A program made the position numbers and the translations under genes. A DNA stretch of 64,000 nucleotides, from the NCBI RefSeq assembly GCF_000699505.1, contig NZ_CP007490.1, positions 1-64,000 on the forward strand, written 5' to 3'. The notes below the pieces were generated by a model, which had not been told where the DNA came from, searched no databases, and saw nothing but the letters and a program-made list of their open reading frames with translations. Shown piece by piece: positions 20,818-30,717 of the stretch (its first letter is position 1; every line of letters starts with the position of its first letter). This DNA comes from Rhodoluna lacicola (GTDB lineage Bacteria; Actinomycetota; Actinomycetes; Actinomycetales; Microbacteriaceae).

Positions 20818-22554
20818 TTGACTGCAGCGGTTTCAGTGAACCGATTTGATCGTGCTTACTTTTGGCTGGTTGTTCCATTTATTGCCGCGTTGATTTCAAT
20901 TGGCCGGGTGTGGCCGGTGCTACCTGCGGTAATGCAGGATGAATACGTTTACAGCATTCAGGCGCGTTTCACTCCTTTTGCTGAGCAGCTTTACCCAAAC
21001 TATTTGTTCTCTTGGTTGTACTCAGGCACAAGTGCTTGCGGAGCTGACTTTTATAGCTGCGGCAAGGCATTGAATGTTGTGTTCTTCTTTGCGACTTTGG
21101 CATTTATCTTTTTCATTTCTCGCCGTTTGTTGAGCATCACCTGGGGCGCGATGATCGCAACCGTTGCAGCGTTTAGCCCAATTCACGTTTATGTTTCTTA
21201 CTTCATGCCGGAGGCAATGTACTTTGCTTTCATCACCGCAACTATTTATGTTGCATTGATTGCCGGTGCTAAGCACAAGCTGTCTTGGTGGGTTGCAACC
21301 GGGGCACTGCTTGGTTTGAGCGCCTTGGTGAAGCCACACGCCCTGTTTACCTTGCCCGCGTTCCTCTTGTTTGCGTTGTTAGTTGCCTTGAGAAGCGAGA
21401 GCGGAAGCTTGGGCCAGGGGCTGATGGCTAGCCTGGGCAAGCTGGGAGCTTTTGCCGTTGTGAAGTTCGGCGGAGGCTTTGCTTTTGCTGGCGCTGCCGG
21501 TCTTTCCTTATTTGGAACATCCTATGAGTCATCTCTAAACCAATTCGTCTCTGAGAACGCTCAAGGGCAAGCAGATGTAGCTGCCCAGACCGTTTCGACG
21601 GTTTCTAATGCCGCGACAGAGTCGTCTGTTCAGGCTGCCGAGTCATCCGGACCTGGGTTTTTTGAGGTCTTTATTCCACACTCACTTGCACACCTAGCGC
21701 TGTTGCTTACCGTTGCCGGTATACCTTTGCTGCTTTCCATGAGCGTTATCAAAGACGCCGTGATAAAGAAGCAAGAAGTTTCAGCGTCCAGCCAGTTCTT
21801 GCTACTAATTGGTTTGCTTTCACTTTCATTTGCTCTTGTAGTAGGCGCATTTGAAGGAGTTGTGACCTCACTAGGTGATGATCACAGTTCAAGAATCATT
21901 ACTCGCTACTACGAGTTTTTGGTGCCATTGCTTCTAATAGCTGCGGCGGTATTTGCTAAGTTCGTGGAGCCAAAGATTCGCGTCCGACTGATTCAATCTG
22001 GATTCATTATTGCCGCGCTGGTATTTGGCTGGGTATACCTGAGTGGGGTAAACCAGAGTTTTGCCGATTCAATTCTGCTTTCTGGATATCTTTCAGGCCC
22101 GGCTGTGATTCCGATTATTGCCGCAATTGGAATCATTGTTGCTTTGGTTTGGATTTTCTCTGCCAACTCAGGATCAAAACTAATTGTTTATGTTGCTACC
22201 CCGTTGATCTTGTTAATTGCTGGTTTTACTTCACAGAGTTATTTGCTTTCTCAAGTTGGAACCAACGAGGCGTATTTTGACGTTGCTGGTCAAAAAGCTA
22301 AAAGTCTTTTGGCGGATGTTGCCGGAGAAAAGATTTCAATTGTTGGGCCGGTGCGCTACCAAAACTTCACCACGAAGTTTTGGATTGATAAACCGGCTAT
22401 TCAAGACGTAACTCTGCCGGATGGACAGGCAATCGATGCTGCATCGATGCCAAATGTTGATTACGTGGTGCTGATTGGCAACGCAAAGATTACCGGAACA
22501 ACAGAAGTGCTAGACCAGGCTGAGGGCTACGCAATCGTAAAGATTGTTCGCTAA
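20818..22554 (+). CDS. Polytopic membrane protein, GT-C glycosyltransferase-like
   Basis: A 578-residue protein with roughly 12 membrane helices. The N-terminal helix is followed by an acidic loop VLPAVMQDEYVYSIQARF, where the DE pair fits the first-loop catalytic acid of GT-C enzymes that use polyprenyl-phosphate sugars. A Ser/Ala-rich extracytoplasmic stretch lies at about 240-285, and a soluble-looking C-terminal 90 residues follow the last helix. The TTG start has AGGAG at 20807-20811. It probably forms a pair with the preceding GT2 gene. GT-C assignment is by layout, not a full motif match. Confidence 0.68.
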   Translation: MTAAVSVNRFDRAYFWLVVPFIAALISIGRVWPVLPAVMQDEYVYSIQARFTPFAEQLYPNYLFSWLYSGTSACGADFYSCGKALNVVFFFATLAFIFFISRRLLSITWGAMIATVAAFSPIHVYVSYFMPEAMYFAFITATIYVALIAGAKHKLSWWVATGALLGLSALVKPHALFTLPAFLLFALLVALRSESGSLGQGLMASLGKLGAFAVVKFGGGFAFAGAAGLSLFGTSYESSLNQFVSENAQGQADVAAQTVSTVSNAATESSVQAAESSGPGFFEVFIPHSLAHLALLLTVAGIPLLLSMSVIKDAVIKKQEVSASSQFLLLIGLLSLSFALVVGAFEGVVTSLGDDHSSRIITRYYEFLVPLLLIAAAVFAKFVEPKIRVRLIQSGFIIAALVFGWVYLSGVNQSFADSILLSGYLSGPAVIPIIAAIGIIVALVWIFSANSGSKLIVYVATPLILLIAGFTSQSYLLSQVGTNEAYFDVAGQKAKSLLADVAGEKISIVGPVRYQNFTTKFWIDKPAIQDVTLPDGQAIDAASMPNVDYVVLIGNAKITGTTEVLDQAEGYAIVKIVR

Positions 22555-22556
22555 CC

Positions 22557-23324
22557 CTACTTCTTTAGTTTTTTAGAAACTCGCAGGCCGGCGATGTAGG
22601 TTGCCTGGCGAACAGGCCACTCCCAGAGTTCGCTGATTGGTCGCAAGAGTTTTGGCAGGTGCGCTTTGCGCACTGCGCTGGCCTCGTTCACTGATTCACG
22701 ACGGCGACTTACGGAAAGTGACCCTGGGTGCCAACGGAAGTTTGCCAGTACTTTTGGAATGTAGACGGCCTTACCAATTTCGCTGAGCGAATAAAAAAGT
22801 TCAAAGTCAAAGGCCCAGCCAAACTTATTGCTCAAGCCACCGACGCGTTCGAATGCATCACGGCGGTAGAGTGCACCCGGCTGAGGAATTAGCTGTGGGC
22901 CAACTCGCAAAAGTGGAACCGCCCACGGGCCACTCTTGTTGGTGAAGATTGGCTTTCCGTTTGGGTCAATGTATTCGCAGCCGCCAAATACCAGAACTGG
23001 TTCATCTGGCTGTGCCAGGCGTTCGGTAGCGGCTGTTAGTGAGCCTGGGGTCAAAAGGTCGTCATCACCCAGCCAGTTGATGAAGCGGATGTCTTTTGGC
23101 AGGGCACGGAAGCCAAAGTTGATTTTGGCGGCAAGGCCGGGTTCTGGTTCGTCTAGGTACTTGTCAATTAGTCCACTGGCCAGGAATTCAGAGGCATCAA
23201 AGCCCTTGTTGCCGACCAAGATCACATAGGCTTTGCCGGCATCGCGAATGGATTGCAGGGCTAGGGGCAGGTACTCGGGGCGGCCGCCAATAGTTGGGAC
23301 GACCATACCTACACGTTCAGACAT
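22557..23324 (-). CDS. GT2 glycosyltransferase
   Basis: A GT2 enzyme of about 255 residues: VGMVVPTIGGRPEYLPLALQSIRDAG at the N-terminus, YVILVGNKG, then FINWLGDDDLLTPGSL with the DDD metal motif, LVFGGCEYIDPNGKPIF, PQPGALYRRDAFERVGGLSNKFGWAFDFELFYSLSEIG and RWHPGSLS. The ATG at 23324 is preferred to the TTG two codons upstream. It ends 2 bp from the convergent membrane protein gene. It marks the right edge of the polysaccharide locus. Confidence 0.85.
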   Translation of the reverse strand: MSERVGMVVPTIGGRPEYLPLALQSIRDAGKAYVILVGNKGFDASEFLASGLIDKYLDEPEPGLAAKINFGFRALPKDIRFINWLGDDDLLTPGSLTAATERLAQPDEPVLVFGGCEYIDPNGKPIFTNKSGPWAVPLLRVGPQLIPQPGALYRRDAFERVGGLSNKFGWAFDFELFYSLSEIGKAVYIPKVLANFRWHPGSLSVSRRRESVNEASAVRKAHLPKLLRPISELWEWPVRQATYIAGLRVSKKLKK

Positions 23325-23346
23325 ACCCAAAGTCTAGACTCGAGAG

Positions 23347-23949
23347 ATGCTTGCTTTCCTACCTGGCTTATTGACCGGACTTTCGCTGATTATTGCGATT
23401 GGGGCGCAGAACGCCTTTGTGATTCGCCAGGGATTGACCAAGAAGCACGTTTTGCTGGTGGTGGCGATTTGTGCGCTGTCTGACGCGCTGCTGATTTTCT
23501 TGGGGGTAGGCGGTCTTGGTGCACTGATTCAGGGGCTGCCTTGGTTGCTTGAAATTATCCGCTGGTTTGGTGTTGTCTACCTGGGCTGGTTCGGCATCAA
23601 GTCACTGAGGTCAGCTTTCAAGACACAGAGCTTGGATGCATCGGGAACCCAAAGTGGTTCGGCCACCAAGGTGGTTACCGCGGTGCTGGGCTTCACCTTT
23701 TTGAACCCGCACGTCTACCTAGACACTGTGATTCTTTTGGGTTCTATTGGAAATCAATTTGATGACGACAAGTGGTGGTTTGCCACCGGGGCTGCCGTTG
23801 GCAGCGTGCTTTGGTTTAGCGCGATTGGTTTTGGGGCTAAGGCGGCATCGGTGTTTATGTCTAAGCCGGTGTTCTGGAAGGTGCTTGATTTGATCATTGC
23901 TGCGGTGATGTTCTCAATCGCAATTCTTTTGGCTTTCTACAAGTTCTAG
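23347..23949 (+). CDS. LysE/ArgO-family amino-acid exporter
   Basis: The 200-residue protein has six predicted membrane helices and the LysE start MLAFLPGLLTGLSLIIAIGAQNAFVIRQGLTKKHVLLVVAICALSDALLI, plus GFTFLNPHVYLDTVILLGSIG, the second conserved loop. Members export basic amino acids such as lysine or arginine. It is divergent from the GT2 gene with a 22-bp gap. The substrate cannot be fixed from sequence. Confidence 0.92.
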   Translation: MLAFLPGLLTGLSLIIAIGAQNAFVIRQGLTKKHVLLVVAICALSDALLIFLGVGGLGALIQGLPWLLEIIRWFGVVYLGWFGIKSLRSAFKTQSLDASGTQSGSATKVVTAVLGFTFLNPHVYLDTVILLGSIGNQFDDDKWWFATGAAVGSVLWFSAIGFGAKAASVFMSKPVFWKVLDLIIAAVMFSIAILLAFYKF

Positions 23950-23972
23950 CGGCGTTCACTTAGGCTGGTTGG

Positions 23973-24242
23973 ATGGACGAGCAAGAACTAATGATCACAT
24001 TTAGCGTGTTGAGTTTTTCTGTGCTTGGCCTTGGTGCAATTGTGTTGAGTCTGGTGACTCTGCTTGGTCGCGGCAATCGTTCGTTTGCGATTATTACTGC
24101 GGCCGCAACAATTTTTCTTGGCGCATTCATGTGGATTGTGCTGGCGCCACAGGGCTTGCTGCCAACTGTGCTTGGCGTGATTGCCTTAGTGCTTAGCGTG
24201 CTGCCACAAAAGCTGCGCACTTCAACCGCTGAAGAAGACTAA
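23973..24242 (+). CDS. Small three-helix membrane protein, function unknown
   Basis: An 89-residue frame with three hydrophobic segments (about 8-30, 38-58 and 60-77), a basic cytoplasmic-looking linker LLGRGNRS and an acidic tail. I do not recognise the family. It lies 23 bp after the LysE gene on the same strand and overlaps the convergent oxidoreductase by 4 bp. Its codon use resembles the neighbours, which favours a real gene. Confidence 0.6.
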   Translation: MDEQELMITFSVLSFSVLGLGAIVLSLVTLLGRGNRSFAIITAAATIFLGAFMWIVLAPQGLLPTVLGVIALVLSVLPQKLRTSTAEED

Positions 24243-25270
24243 ATAATTTCAGCACCGATTAGGCGCACAACCTCTGCACAAACTTCTAGGTTGGCAATTG
24301 AGTCAGCGTGTGATTCGTAAGGTGATTCCAGTAGACCCTCGCTGATGAACTTGGCCATTGCGGTTGCTTGATAGGAAAGACCTTCGTGACCTTGAACAGC
24401 AGAGTCATCAGTCCAGGTTGTGTAAGGGGAACCAAAATCGGTGTTGGCAATTGTGATGCTGGCAGGTACAAAGAATTCCGGTCCAACCGTAATTTTGGCC
24501 TTGTCGCCACCAACGGATGCAATGCCCGGCACCGCGGCGCGAGCAGAAAGCACGATGTAGGCACGCGCGCCGGATTCATAATTCAACTGAACCGATACTT
24601 CTTCTTCGATTCCGTTTGGATGCATCACCCCTTGCGCGGTTATTGACTTTGGGTTGCCTAGGAAAGTCTGGATAAAGCTAACTGGGTAGATGCCCATGTC
24701 GAAGAATGGATCGCCGTGACCCTTTTTCCACAAGCGAGGAATCTCTAGGTTGGCTTGAGCCATGTGTGCGGTGACGAGATCAATGTTGCCAAGTGTGTTG
24801 GACTCAAGCAGCTGACGGATTACGTCGTAGTGCGGAAGATAACGAGTCCACATCGCTTCCATTGCAAGAACGCCCTTGGCTTTTGCCGCGGCGAAAATCT
24901 CGGCGGCTTCTTTAGGGTCTAGCGCAAGTGGCTTTTCAACCAGTACGTGCTTGCCGGCGGCGATTGCCATGAGTGCGTGATCGCGGTGTTGGGTTGGCAG
25001 GGTTGGAATGTAGATGACGTCAATGTCTTCGCGGGCCAAAAGGTCTTCGTAGTTGTCGTGAGATTCGATGCCAAATTTTTCGGCGAAGGCCTCAGCCTTG
25101 CCCGGTGTGCGGGAGGCAACCGCCACGATGTGCTGCTTGGTGTGCTTTTGCACGCCGCCAACGAATGCCTGGGCGATGTCGGCTGCGCCCATTACTCCCC
25201 AGCGCAGCACCGGAACCGATGCCGGATCGATGATGCGCGGGGCTGGAAGTACTGGGCTTGAAGTTGTCAT
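24239..25270 (-). CDS. Gfo/Idh/MocA-family oxidoreductase
   Basis: A 343-residue NAD(P)-dependent dehydrogenase. The Rossmann segment LRWGVMGAADIAQAFVGGV is followed by IYIPTLPTQHRDHALMAIAAGKHVLVEKPLALDPKEA, with the family EKP motif; the C-terminal domain has HGDPFFDMGIYPVSFIQTFLG with the usual catalytic D...Y. It starts 2 bp after the hutG stop, so it is the last gene of the hut operon. Members act on sugars, inositols, dihydrodiols or amino-sugar derivatives; no histidine-pathway role is known to me. Confidence 0.9.
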   Translation of the reverse strand: MTTSSPVLPAPRIIDPASVPVLRWGVMGAADIAQAFVGGVQKHTKQHIVAVASRTPGKAEAFAEKFGIESHDNYEDLLAREDIDVIYIPTLPTQHRDHALMAIAAGKHVLVEKPLALDPKEAAEIFAAAKAKGVLAMEAMWTRYLPHYDVIRQLLESNTLGNIDLVTAHMAQANLEIPRLWKKGHGDPFFDMGIYPVSFIQTFLGNPKSITAQGVMHPNGIEEEVSVQLNYESGARAYIVLSARAAVPGIASVGGDKAKITVGPEFFVPASITIANTDFGSPYTTWTDDSAVQGHEGLSYQATAMAKFISEGLLESPYESHADSIANLEVCAEVVRLIGAEII

Positions 25271-25272
25271 GC

Positions 25273-26223
25273 TTAGAGCATAAAGCCGGCGGCAAGCTCC
25301 AAAATTCCAAGGGCAGCTAGGCGCACGGTACGGCCGTCGGCTGAGTCTGCTGAGGCATCGATCTCTGTGAAGTCAACGGACTTGATTTGAGCGGCGGCTG
25401 CGGAGTTGCCCGCCGTCGCGGATTGGGCGCGGCCGGAGGCCTTGCCGATTTCAAAGCAGTAGGCACGGAACTCGTCGGCACTTAGGCCGCCCGGGGCGGC
25501 AGCCGGGCAGGCTGGCACCACGGATCGGTCACAGACATCAACATCAAAGTCCACGTGGATTGGGCCACCGGCAGCTCCGGCAACCTCAAGTGCCTCGGCA
25601 ACCACGTCTGCTGCGTTTCGTGAGCGCAGCGCGGTGCGCGGAATCACGTGAATGCCAAAATCTTTTGCACGCTGTGCGTAGCTGTGTGAGTTTGAAAAAT
25701 CCGCGATACCAATTTGCACGATGCGCTTGCCGTTGAGACCCGCCTCTTCAATCAGGCGACGAACCGGTGAACCATTGCTGATGCCATCGCGCAGATCGTG
25801 GTGCGCATCAAAAGTTATTAGGCCTGCGGTTGCGATGTGGTCTGCGTAAACACCCTTTGCCATTGCGTAGGTGACTGAGTTGTCACCACCTAGACCAATT
25901 GCAAGTTTGCTGCGAGTTGAAACTTGCTGCGCCAAATGCGCGGTGCGTTGTTCGCCCTCTGGTGAATCGGGGTCAACCACGTCGCCGAAGTCAGCGAATG
26001 AAAGCTGGGCAACATCTTTTTGGATGCTCCAGTTAAAAGTTGAGTAGCGCTGCAGGGCATCGCGAATTGCATTTGGAGTTAGCAGCGCGTGAGTTTTTGA
26101 AATTGAAGTTAGGTTTGCCGGAATGCCAAACAAACCAAGGTCATAGTTTGAAGTTTCGTCGGCCTCTTTCAACCACGCTGATGCGCGTGGCCAAAGTGGA
26201 TCCTCGTGAACGTGATGGTTCAT
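25273..26223 (-). CDS. hutG: Formimidoylglutamase
   Basis: HutG hydrolyses N-formimidoyl-L-glutamate to glutamate and formamide, the last step of the four-enzyme hut route. The 316-residue arginase-family protein has the manganese-binding motifs GLGGDNSVTYA, TFDAHHDLRDG and HVDFDVDVCDRSVVPACPAAAPGGLS. A short Ala/Ser-rich stretch (ASGRAQSATAGNSAAAAQ, about 268-285) before the last Asp/Glu motif VDFTEIDASAD is unusual. It overlaps the hutH stop by 4 bp. The operon context distinguishes it from agmatinase or arginase. Confidence 0.9.
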   Translation of the reverse strand: MNHHVHEDPLWPRASAWLKEADETSNYDLGLFGIPANLTSISKTHALLTPNAIRDALQRYSTFNWSIQKDVAQLSFADFGDVVDPDSPEGEQRTAHLAQQVSTRSKLAIGLGGDNSVTYAMAKGVYADHIATAGLITFDAHHDLRDGISNGSPVRRLIEEAGLNGKRIVQIGIADFSNSHSYAQRAKDFGIHVIPRTALRSRNAADVVAEALEVAGAAGGPIHVDFDVDVCDRSVVPACPAAAPGGLSADEFRAYCFEIGKASGRAQSATAGNSAAAAQIKSVDFTEIDASADSADGRTVRLAALGILELAAGFML

Positions 26224-27728
26224 GAACGAAGTAACTCTGCTGCTGCGGCAAGTTCTGGCGCAAGGAATCTATCGGTGCCCATTCCTGGTACAACCTTGCG
26301 AAGTCGCGCAATCAGCTCGGCGCTAATCGGTGATGGCTGGTGCGGTGCGCGCAGCTCAACGGCGCGAGCGGCTGCGGTAAGTTCAACCGCAAGAATCATG
26401 CGCAGGTTGTCAACAACTTTGCGAAGCTTGCGACCTGCGTGCCAACCCATTGACACGTGATCTTCTTGCATTGCCGATGAAGGAATGCTGTCAACGCTGG
26501 CTGGTGCGGCAAGACGTTTGTTCTCGCTGACTAATCCCGCCTGGGTGTATTGCGCAATCATCAATCCGCTGTCGACTCCGGCATCTGCTGCTAGGAAAGG
26601 TGGCAATCCGCTGGAACGATTTTGGTCGAGCATGCGATCGGTGCGGCGCTCAGACATTGAACCAAGATCGGTTGCCGGGATCGCAAGGAAATCAAGAATG
26701 TAAGCAACCGGAGCACCGTGGAAGTTTCCGTTGCTGGTGACCTCACCATTTTCAAGAACGATTGGGTTGTCTACCGCGGCAGCAAGTTCGCGAGTGGCAA
26801 CGACGGTGGCGTAATCGATTGTGTCGCGAAGTCCGCCGGTTACCTGCGGAGCACAGCGAAGCGAATAGGCGTCTTGCACCTTGCTGTCGCCAACGCGGTG
26901 CGAGGCAACGATCTCTGAGCCCTTGAGTGCCGCAAACATATTTGCCGCCGATTTGGCTTGGCCCGGGTGTGGGCGAAGTGGTTCGTGCAGTTCTGGTCTA
27001 AAGACCTGGTCTGTGCCCATTAGGCCCTCAACGCTCATGGCGGCAATCTTGTCTGCGTAGTCCACCAGGTGATTTAGGTCTGCGATGGCAAGGATGGCCA
27101 TGCCGAGCATTCCATCGGTGCCATTGATAAGCGCCAGGCCCTCTTTCTCACGCAGTTCAACCGGGGTGATGCCAGCTTCGGCGAGCAGGTCGGCCACTGG
27201 GCGTTCGGTGCCCAGGGTTCCATCGGTGGCTGGGCCAAAGGCGCGGCCCTCGCCCATCAGCACCATGGCGCAGTGGGCAAGCGGGGCAAGGTCACCGCTG
27301 CAGCCCAGCGAGCCGTATTCGTGCACGTATGGGGTGATTCCGGCGTTCAAGATGTCGGCCATAGTCTGGGCAACCAGCGGGCGGGCTCCGGTGCGTCCAG
27401 AGCACAGGGTCTTTAGGCGAAGCAGCATTAGGGCACGAACGACCTCGCGCTCCACCGGCTCGCCCATTCCGGCGGCGTGGCTGCGGACCAGGGACTTTTG
27501 CAGCTGAACGCGGTCTTCGATGGCAATGTGGCGGTTGGCCAAGGCGCCGAATCCGGTTGAGATGCCGTAAACCGGAGTCTCACCGTTGGCTAGCTTTTCA
27601 ATGTGCTCACGGGTGGCAGCCATGCCAGCCAGGGCCTGCTCTGAGATTTCAACGCGAGCGTTGTGGCGGGCAACATCGATCACGTCTTGCATGGTCATGC
27701 CAGCAGAGTTAATGGTGACGGTTCTCAT
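26220..27728 (-). CDS. hutH: Histidine ammonia-lyase
   Basis: HutH deaminates L-histidine to urocanate, entering the pathway. The 502-residue protein carries [15 protein letters not shown], the active-site loop [24 protein letters not shown] whose CSG would cyclise to the MIO cofactor, [28 protein letters not shown] and [14 protein letters not shown]. Cys in place of the common Ala in the MIO triad is normal for Streptomyces-type enzymes. It overlaps hutI by 4 bp upstream and hutG by 4 bp downstream. Confidence 0.97.
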   Translation of the reverse strand: MRTVTINSAGMTMQDVIDVARHNARVEISEQALAGMAATREHIEKLANGETPVYGISTGFGALANRHIAIEDRVQLQKSLVRSHAAGMGEPVEREVVRALMLLRLKTLCSGRTGARPLVAQTMADILNAGITPYVHEYGSLGCSGDLAPLAHCAMVLMGEGRAFGPATDGTLGTERPVADLLAEAGITPVELREKEGLALINGTDGMLGMAILAIADLNHLVDYADKIAAMSVEGLMGTDQVFRPELHEPLRPHPGQAKSAANMFAALKGSEIVASHRVGDSKVQDAYSLRCAPQVTGGLRDTIDYATVVATRELAAAVDNPIVLENGEVTSNGNFHGAPVAYILDFLAIPATDLGSMSERRTDRMLDQNRSSGLPPFLAADAGVDSGLMIAQYTQAGLVSENKRLAAPASVDSIPSSAMQEDHVSMGWHAGRKLRKVVDNLRMILAVELTAAARAVELRAPHQPSPISAELIARLRKVVPGMGTDRFLAPELAAAAELLRS

Positions 27729-28948
27729 TTTGTGACGGCCCTTCCGGCAATGTATGTCTCGCTAATCAAATTTACTCCCGGGCGGTAGGCCAGGTGAATG
27801 TAGCTAGGTGCGTTGATCACTGCAAAGTCCGCGCGAGCACCGATGGATAGATGTCCAATGTCATTTCGGCGAAGCGCCTTTGCGCCACCCATGGTTGCCG
27901 ACCAAAGTGCCTCGGCCGGTGACATGCGCATTTCGCGAACCGCTAAGGCGATGCAGAACGCCATAGAAGATGTGTAGCTTGAGCCGGGGTTGCAATCAGT
28001 TGCAAGTGCCACGGTTACACCGGCATCAATTAGTTTGCGTGCGTCTGGATATTTTGAACGGGTTGAAAATTCTGCACCTGGCAAAAGTGTTGCCACGGTG
28101 TTGGAGTGGGCAAGTGCATCAATGTCTTGATTGGTTAGGTGCGTGCAGTGATCGGCCGATGCGCAATCAAGTTCAACCGCAAGTTGGATTGCACCAATGT
28201 TCTCAAGTTGGTTGGCGTGAATGCGCGGTGCAAGACCGGCGCTGATTCCGGCTTGCAAAATTTCGCGAGCTTGATCAACGTTAAACGCACCGCGATCGCA
28301 AAACACGTCAATCCATTTTGCGTGCGGAGTGGCTGCGGTAAGCATTGCGTTTTTAACGAGGTCAACGTATGCGTCGGCGCCCGCTTCAACTGAACCAAAT
28401 TTTGCAACATCTTTGAATTCCTGCGGCACAACGTGCGCACCAAGAAAAGTTGTTTCGCTGGTGTGCTTTGCCGCAATCGCAAGTGAGCGTGACTCGGTTT
28501 CAACATCAAGACCGTAGCCACTCTTGGTTTCAAATGTGGTGATGCCGCTGGCATGCATTTCTGCAACTAGGCGTGCAAGGTTAGCTTCAAGTTGTGCATC
28601 GGTTGCTTCGCGAGTTGCAGCGACCGTGGTTTTGATTCCACCGGCACTGTATGACTGACCCTGCATGCGTGCAGAAAATTCTTCTGCACGATCACCGGCA
28701 AACATCAGGTGCGCGTGCGAATCAACAAAACCTGGAATTACAGTTTGCCCAGCTAAGTCAATTTGCACATCTGCTGCAGGTGAATTCTTTGACTCACCAA
28801 CCCAAGCAACTTTTCCGTCTTCAACAACAATTGCGGCATCGCAAATTTCGCCCAAAAAATTTTCTGCGCTACGCGCAGCAAGCGAAACCGGGGAATCCCC
28901 CTGGCTGTTGGTAAATAAACAACCAATGTTGTTGAAGAGAGTGCTCAT
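27725..28948 (-). CDS. hutI: Imidazolonepropionase
   Basis: HutI hydrolyses 4-imidazolone-5-propanoate to N-formimidoylglutamate. The 407-residue amidohydrolase has [19 protein letters not shown] with the metal-binding [44 protein letters not shown] and [15 protein letters not shown] with the catalytic Asp. It begins 2 bp after hutU and shares ATGA with hutH, so the hut genes are tightly coupled. Confidence 0.96.
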   Translation of the reverse strand: MSTLFNNIGCLFTNSQGDSPVSLAARSAENFLGEICDAAIVVEDGKVAWVGESKNSPAADVQIDLAGQTVIPGFVDSHAHLMFAGDRAEEFSARMQGQSYSAGGIKTTVAATREATDAQLEANLARLVAEMHASGITTFETKSGYGLDVETESRSLAIAAKHTSETTFLGAHVVPQEFKDVAKFGSVEAGADAYVDLVKNAMLTAATPHAKWIDVFCDRGAFNVDQAREILQAGISAGLAPRIHANQLENIGAIQLAVELDCASADHCTHLTNQDIDALAHSNTVATLLPGAEFSTRSKYPDARKLIDAGVTVALATDCNPGSSYTSSMAFCIALAVREMRMSPAEALWSATMGGAKALRRNDIGHLSIGARADFAVINAPSYIHLAYRPGVNLISETYIAGRAVTK

Positions 28949-28950
28949 GT

Positions 28951-30615
28951 TTACTCAGTATCAAGCATCGGCACATGCACGTGCTTCTCGTGAGCAACGC
29001 GCTTGGCAATGTCGTAACCGCTGTCTACGTGACGAATAACGCCCATGCCCGGGTCGTTGGTCAGCACGCGGTTGAGCTTCTCGGCCGCTAGATCAGTACC
29101 ATCGGCAACCGATACCTGACCCGCGTGAATACTGCGACCCATGCCAACACCGCCACCGTGGTGCAGCGATACCCAGCTCGCACCGGAGGCTACGTTGAGC
29201 ATTGCGTTCAGGATTGGCCAGTCGGCGATTGCGTCTGAACCATCAAGCATTGCCTCTGTCTCGCGGTAAGGCGAAGCAACAGATCCACAGTCCAGGTGGT
29301 CGCGGCCGATAACGATTGGCGCGCTAACTTCGCCGCGCTTAACTAGATCGTTGAATACTGCGCCGGCCTTGTCACGCTCGCCATAACCCAACCAGCAAAT
29401 TCGCGCTGGCAGACCTTGGAATTGCACGCGCTCCTGCGCCATGTTCAGCCATCGGTGTAGGTGTTTGTTGTCTGGGAAGAGTTCCATCATGGCCTGGTCT
29501 GTGCGATAGATATCTTTCTTGTCGCCAGACAGCGCAACCCAACGGAACGGGCCCTTACCTTCGCAGAACAGTGGGCGAATGTAGGCGGGTACGAAACCTG
29601 GGAATGCGAATGGGCGCTCGTAACCACCCTTGCGGGCTTCGTCGCGAATTGAGTTTCCGTAGTCAAAGACGACCGCACCTTTGTCCATGAAGCCAACCAT
29701 TGCTTCAACGTGCTTTGCCATTGATTCTTGTGCGCGCTTGGTGAAGTCTTCCGGGTTGCTCACGCGGTAATCATTTGCGGTGTCAATGTCCATGCCCTCT
29801 GGAATGTAGTACAGCGGGTCATGCGCAGAAGTTTGGTCAGTGATGATGTCAATTGGTACTTCGCGCTTTAGCAGCTCGGCAAAAATTGTTGCAGCGTTAC
29901 CAACTACACCCACCGATTTTGCAATGCGCGCATTCTTGTACTTGGTGACGACATCAATTGCCTGATCAAGGTTGTCGGCGATTTCATCTAGGTAGCGGTC
30001 GCGCACGCGCATCTCTAGTGAACGGCGATCAACGTCAACAATTAAACAGGTACCTTCGTTCATCGTTACCGCGAGTGGTTGTGCACCACCCATGCCACCG
30101 CAACCGCCAGTGAGAGTTAGTGTGCCCGAGAGTGTGCCACCAAAAGATTGTTCGGCGACGGCTGCGAAAGTTTCGTAGGTGCCCTGCAGAATTCCCTGAG
30201 TGCCAATGTAGATCCATGAACCCGCGGTCATCTGACCGTACATGGTTAGGCCTAGGTGTTCAAGGCGTCGGAACTCTGGCCAGTTTGCCCAGTCGCCAAC
30301 CAAGTTTGAATTTGCCAGCAGCACGCGCGGTGCCCACTCGTGAGTGCGGAAAACACCAACCGGCTTACCCGACTGCACCAACATGGTTTCGTCGTTTTCA
30401 AGATTGGTGAGTGTGTTGACGATGGCATCAAAGCTCGCCCAGTTACGCGCGGCCTTTCCGCTACCGCCGTAGACAATCAGATTCTCTGGGTGCTCGGCCA
30501 CTGCTGGGTCGAGGTTGTTGTGCAGCATTCGAATTGCTGCTTCTTGACCCCATCCTTTGGCGGTGAGGTTTGGCCCGGTGGCTGCGTGCAACGCTGAACG
30601 ATTGATAGTTGTCAT
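28951..30615 (-). CDS. hutU: Urocanate hydratase
   Basis: HutU hydrates urocanate using NAD as a tightly bound electrophile. The 554-residue protein is the usual length and has [36 protein letters not shown] at the N-terminus, [17 protein letters not shown] (NAD-binding) and [14 protein letters not shown], with [18 protein letters not shown] near the C-terminus. It is the first gene of the operon hutU-hutI-hutH-hutG-oxidoreductase and is divergent from the IclR regulator. Confidence 0.97.
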   Translation of the reverse strand: MTTINRSALHAATGPNLTAKGWGQEAAIRMLHNNLDPAVAEHPENLIVYGGSGKAARNWASFDAIVNTLTNLENDETMLVQSGKPVGVFRTHEWAPRVLLANSNLVGDWANWPEFRRLEHLGLTMYGQMTAGSWIYIGTQGILQGTYETFAAVAEQSFGGTLSGTLTLTGGCGGMGGAQPLAVTMNEGTCLIVDVDRRSLEMRVRDRYLDEIADNLDQAIDVVTKYKNARIAKSVGVVGNAATIFAELLKREVPIDIITDQTSAHDPLYYIPEGMDIDTANDYRVSNPEDFTKRAQESMAKHVEAMVGFMDKGAVVFDYGNSIRDEARKGGYERPFAFPGFVPAYIRPLFCEGKGPFRWVALSGDKKDIYRTDQAMMELFPDNKHLHRWLNMAQERVQFQGLPARICWLGYGERDKAGAVFNDLVKRGEVSAPIVIGRDHLDCGSVASPYRETEAMLDGSDAIADWPILNAMLNVASGASWVSLHHGGGVGMGRSIHAGQVSVADGTDLAAEKLNRVLTNDPGMGVIRHVDSGYDIAKRVAHEKHVHVPMLDTE

Positions 30616-30626
30616 AGGTCAATAAA

Positions 30627-30680
30627 ACTGTCTAAATCACACCGATAGAACCCTCAGAAAACTAGTAGTGTCTGAAATAC
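30627..30680. promoter_or_regulatory. Direct repeats in hutU/iclR divergent region
   Basis: ACTGTCTAAATCAC (30627-30640) and AGTGTCTGAAATAC (30667-30680) share 10 of 14 positions and lie exactly 40 bp apart, close to four helical turns. They sit in the 102-bp gap between the hutU and iclR starts. They may be the operators of the IclR-type regulator. Individual -35/-10 boxes could not be assigned with confidence. Confidence 0.4.
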
Positions 30681-30717
30681 GAGATTGCTGAACTACCGGC
30701 GAGACAAGGGGCCAAAG

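Noticed and set aside
27270-27340. Histidine ammonia-lyase with Cys-Ser-Gly instead of Ala-Ser-Gly in the MIO site
   Set aside because: Streptomyces-type enzymes have the same CSG triad and the rest of the protein matches them closely, so it is a lineage feature, not a defect.
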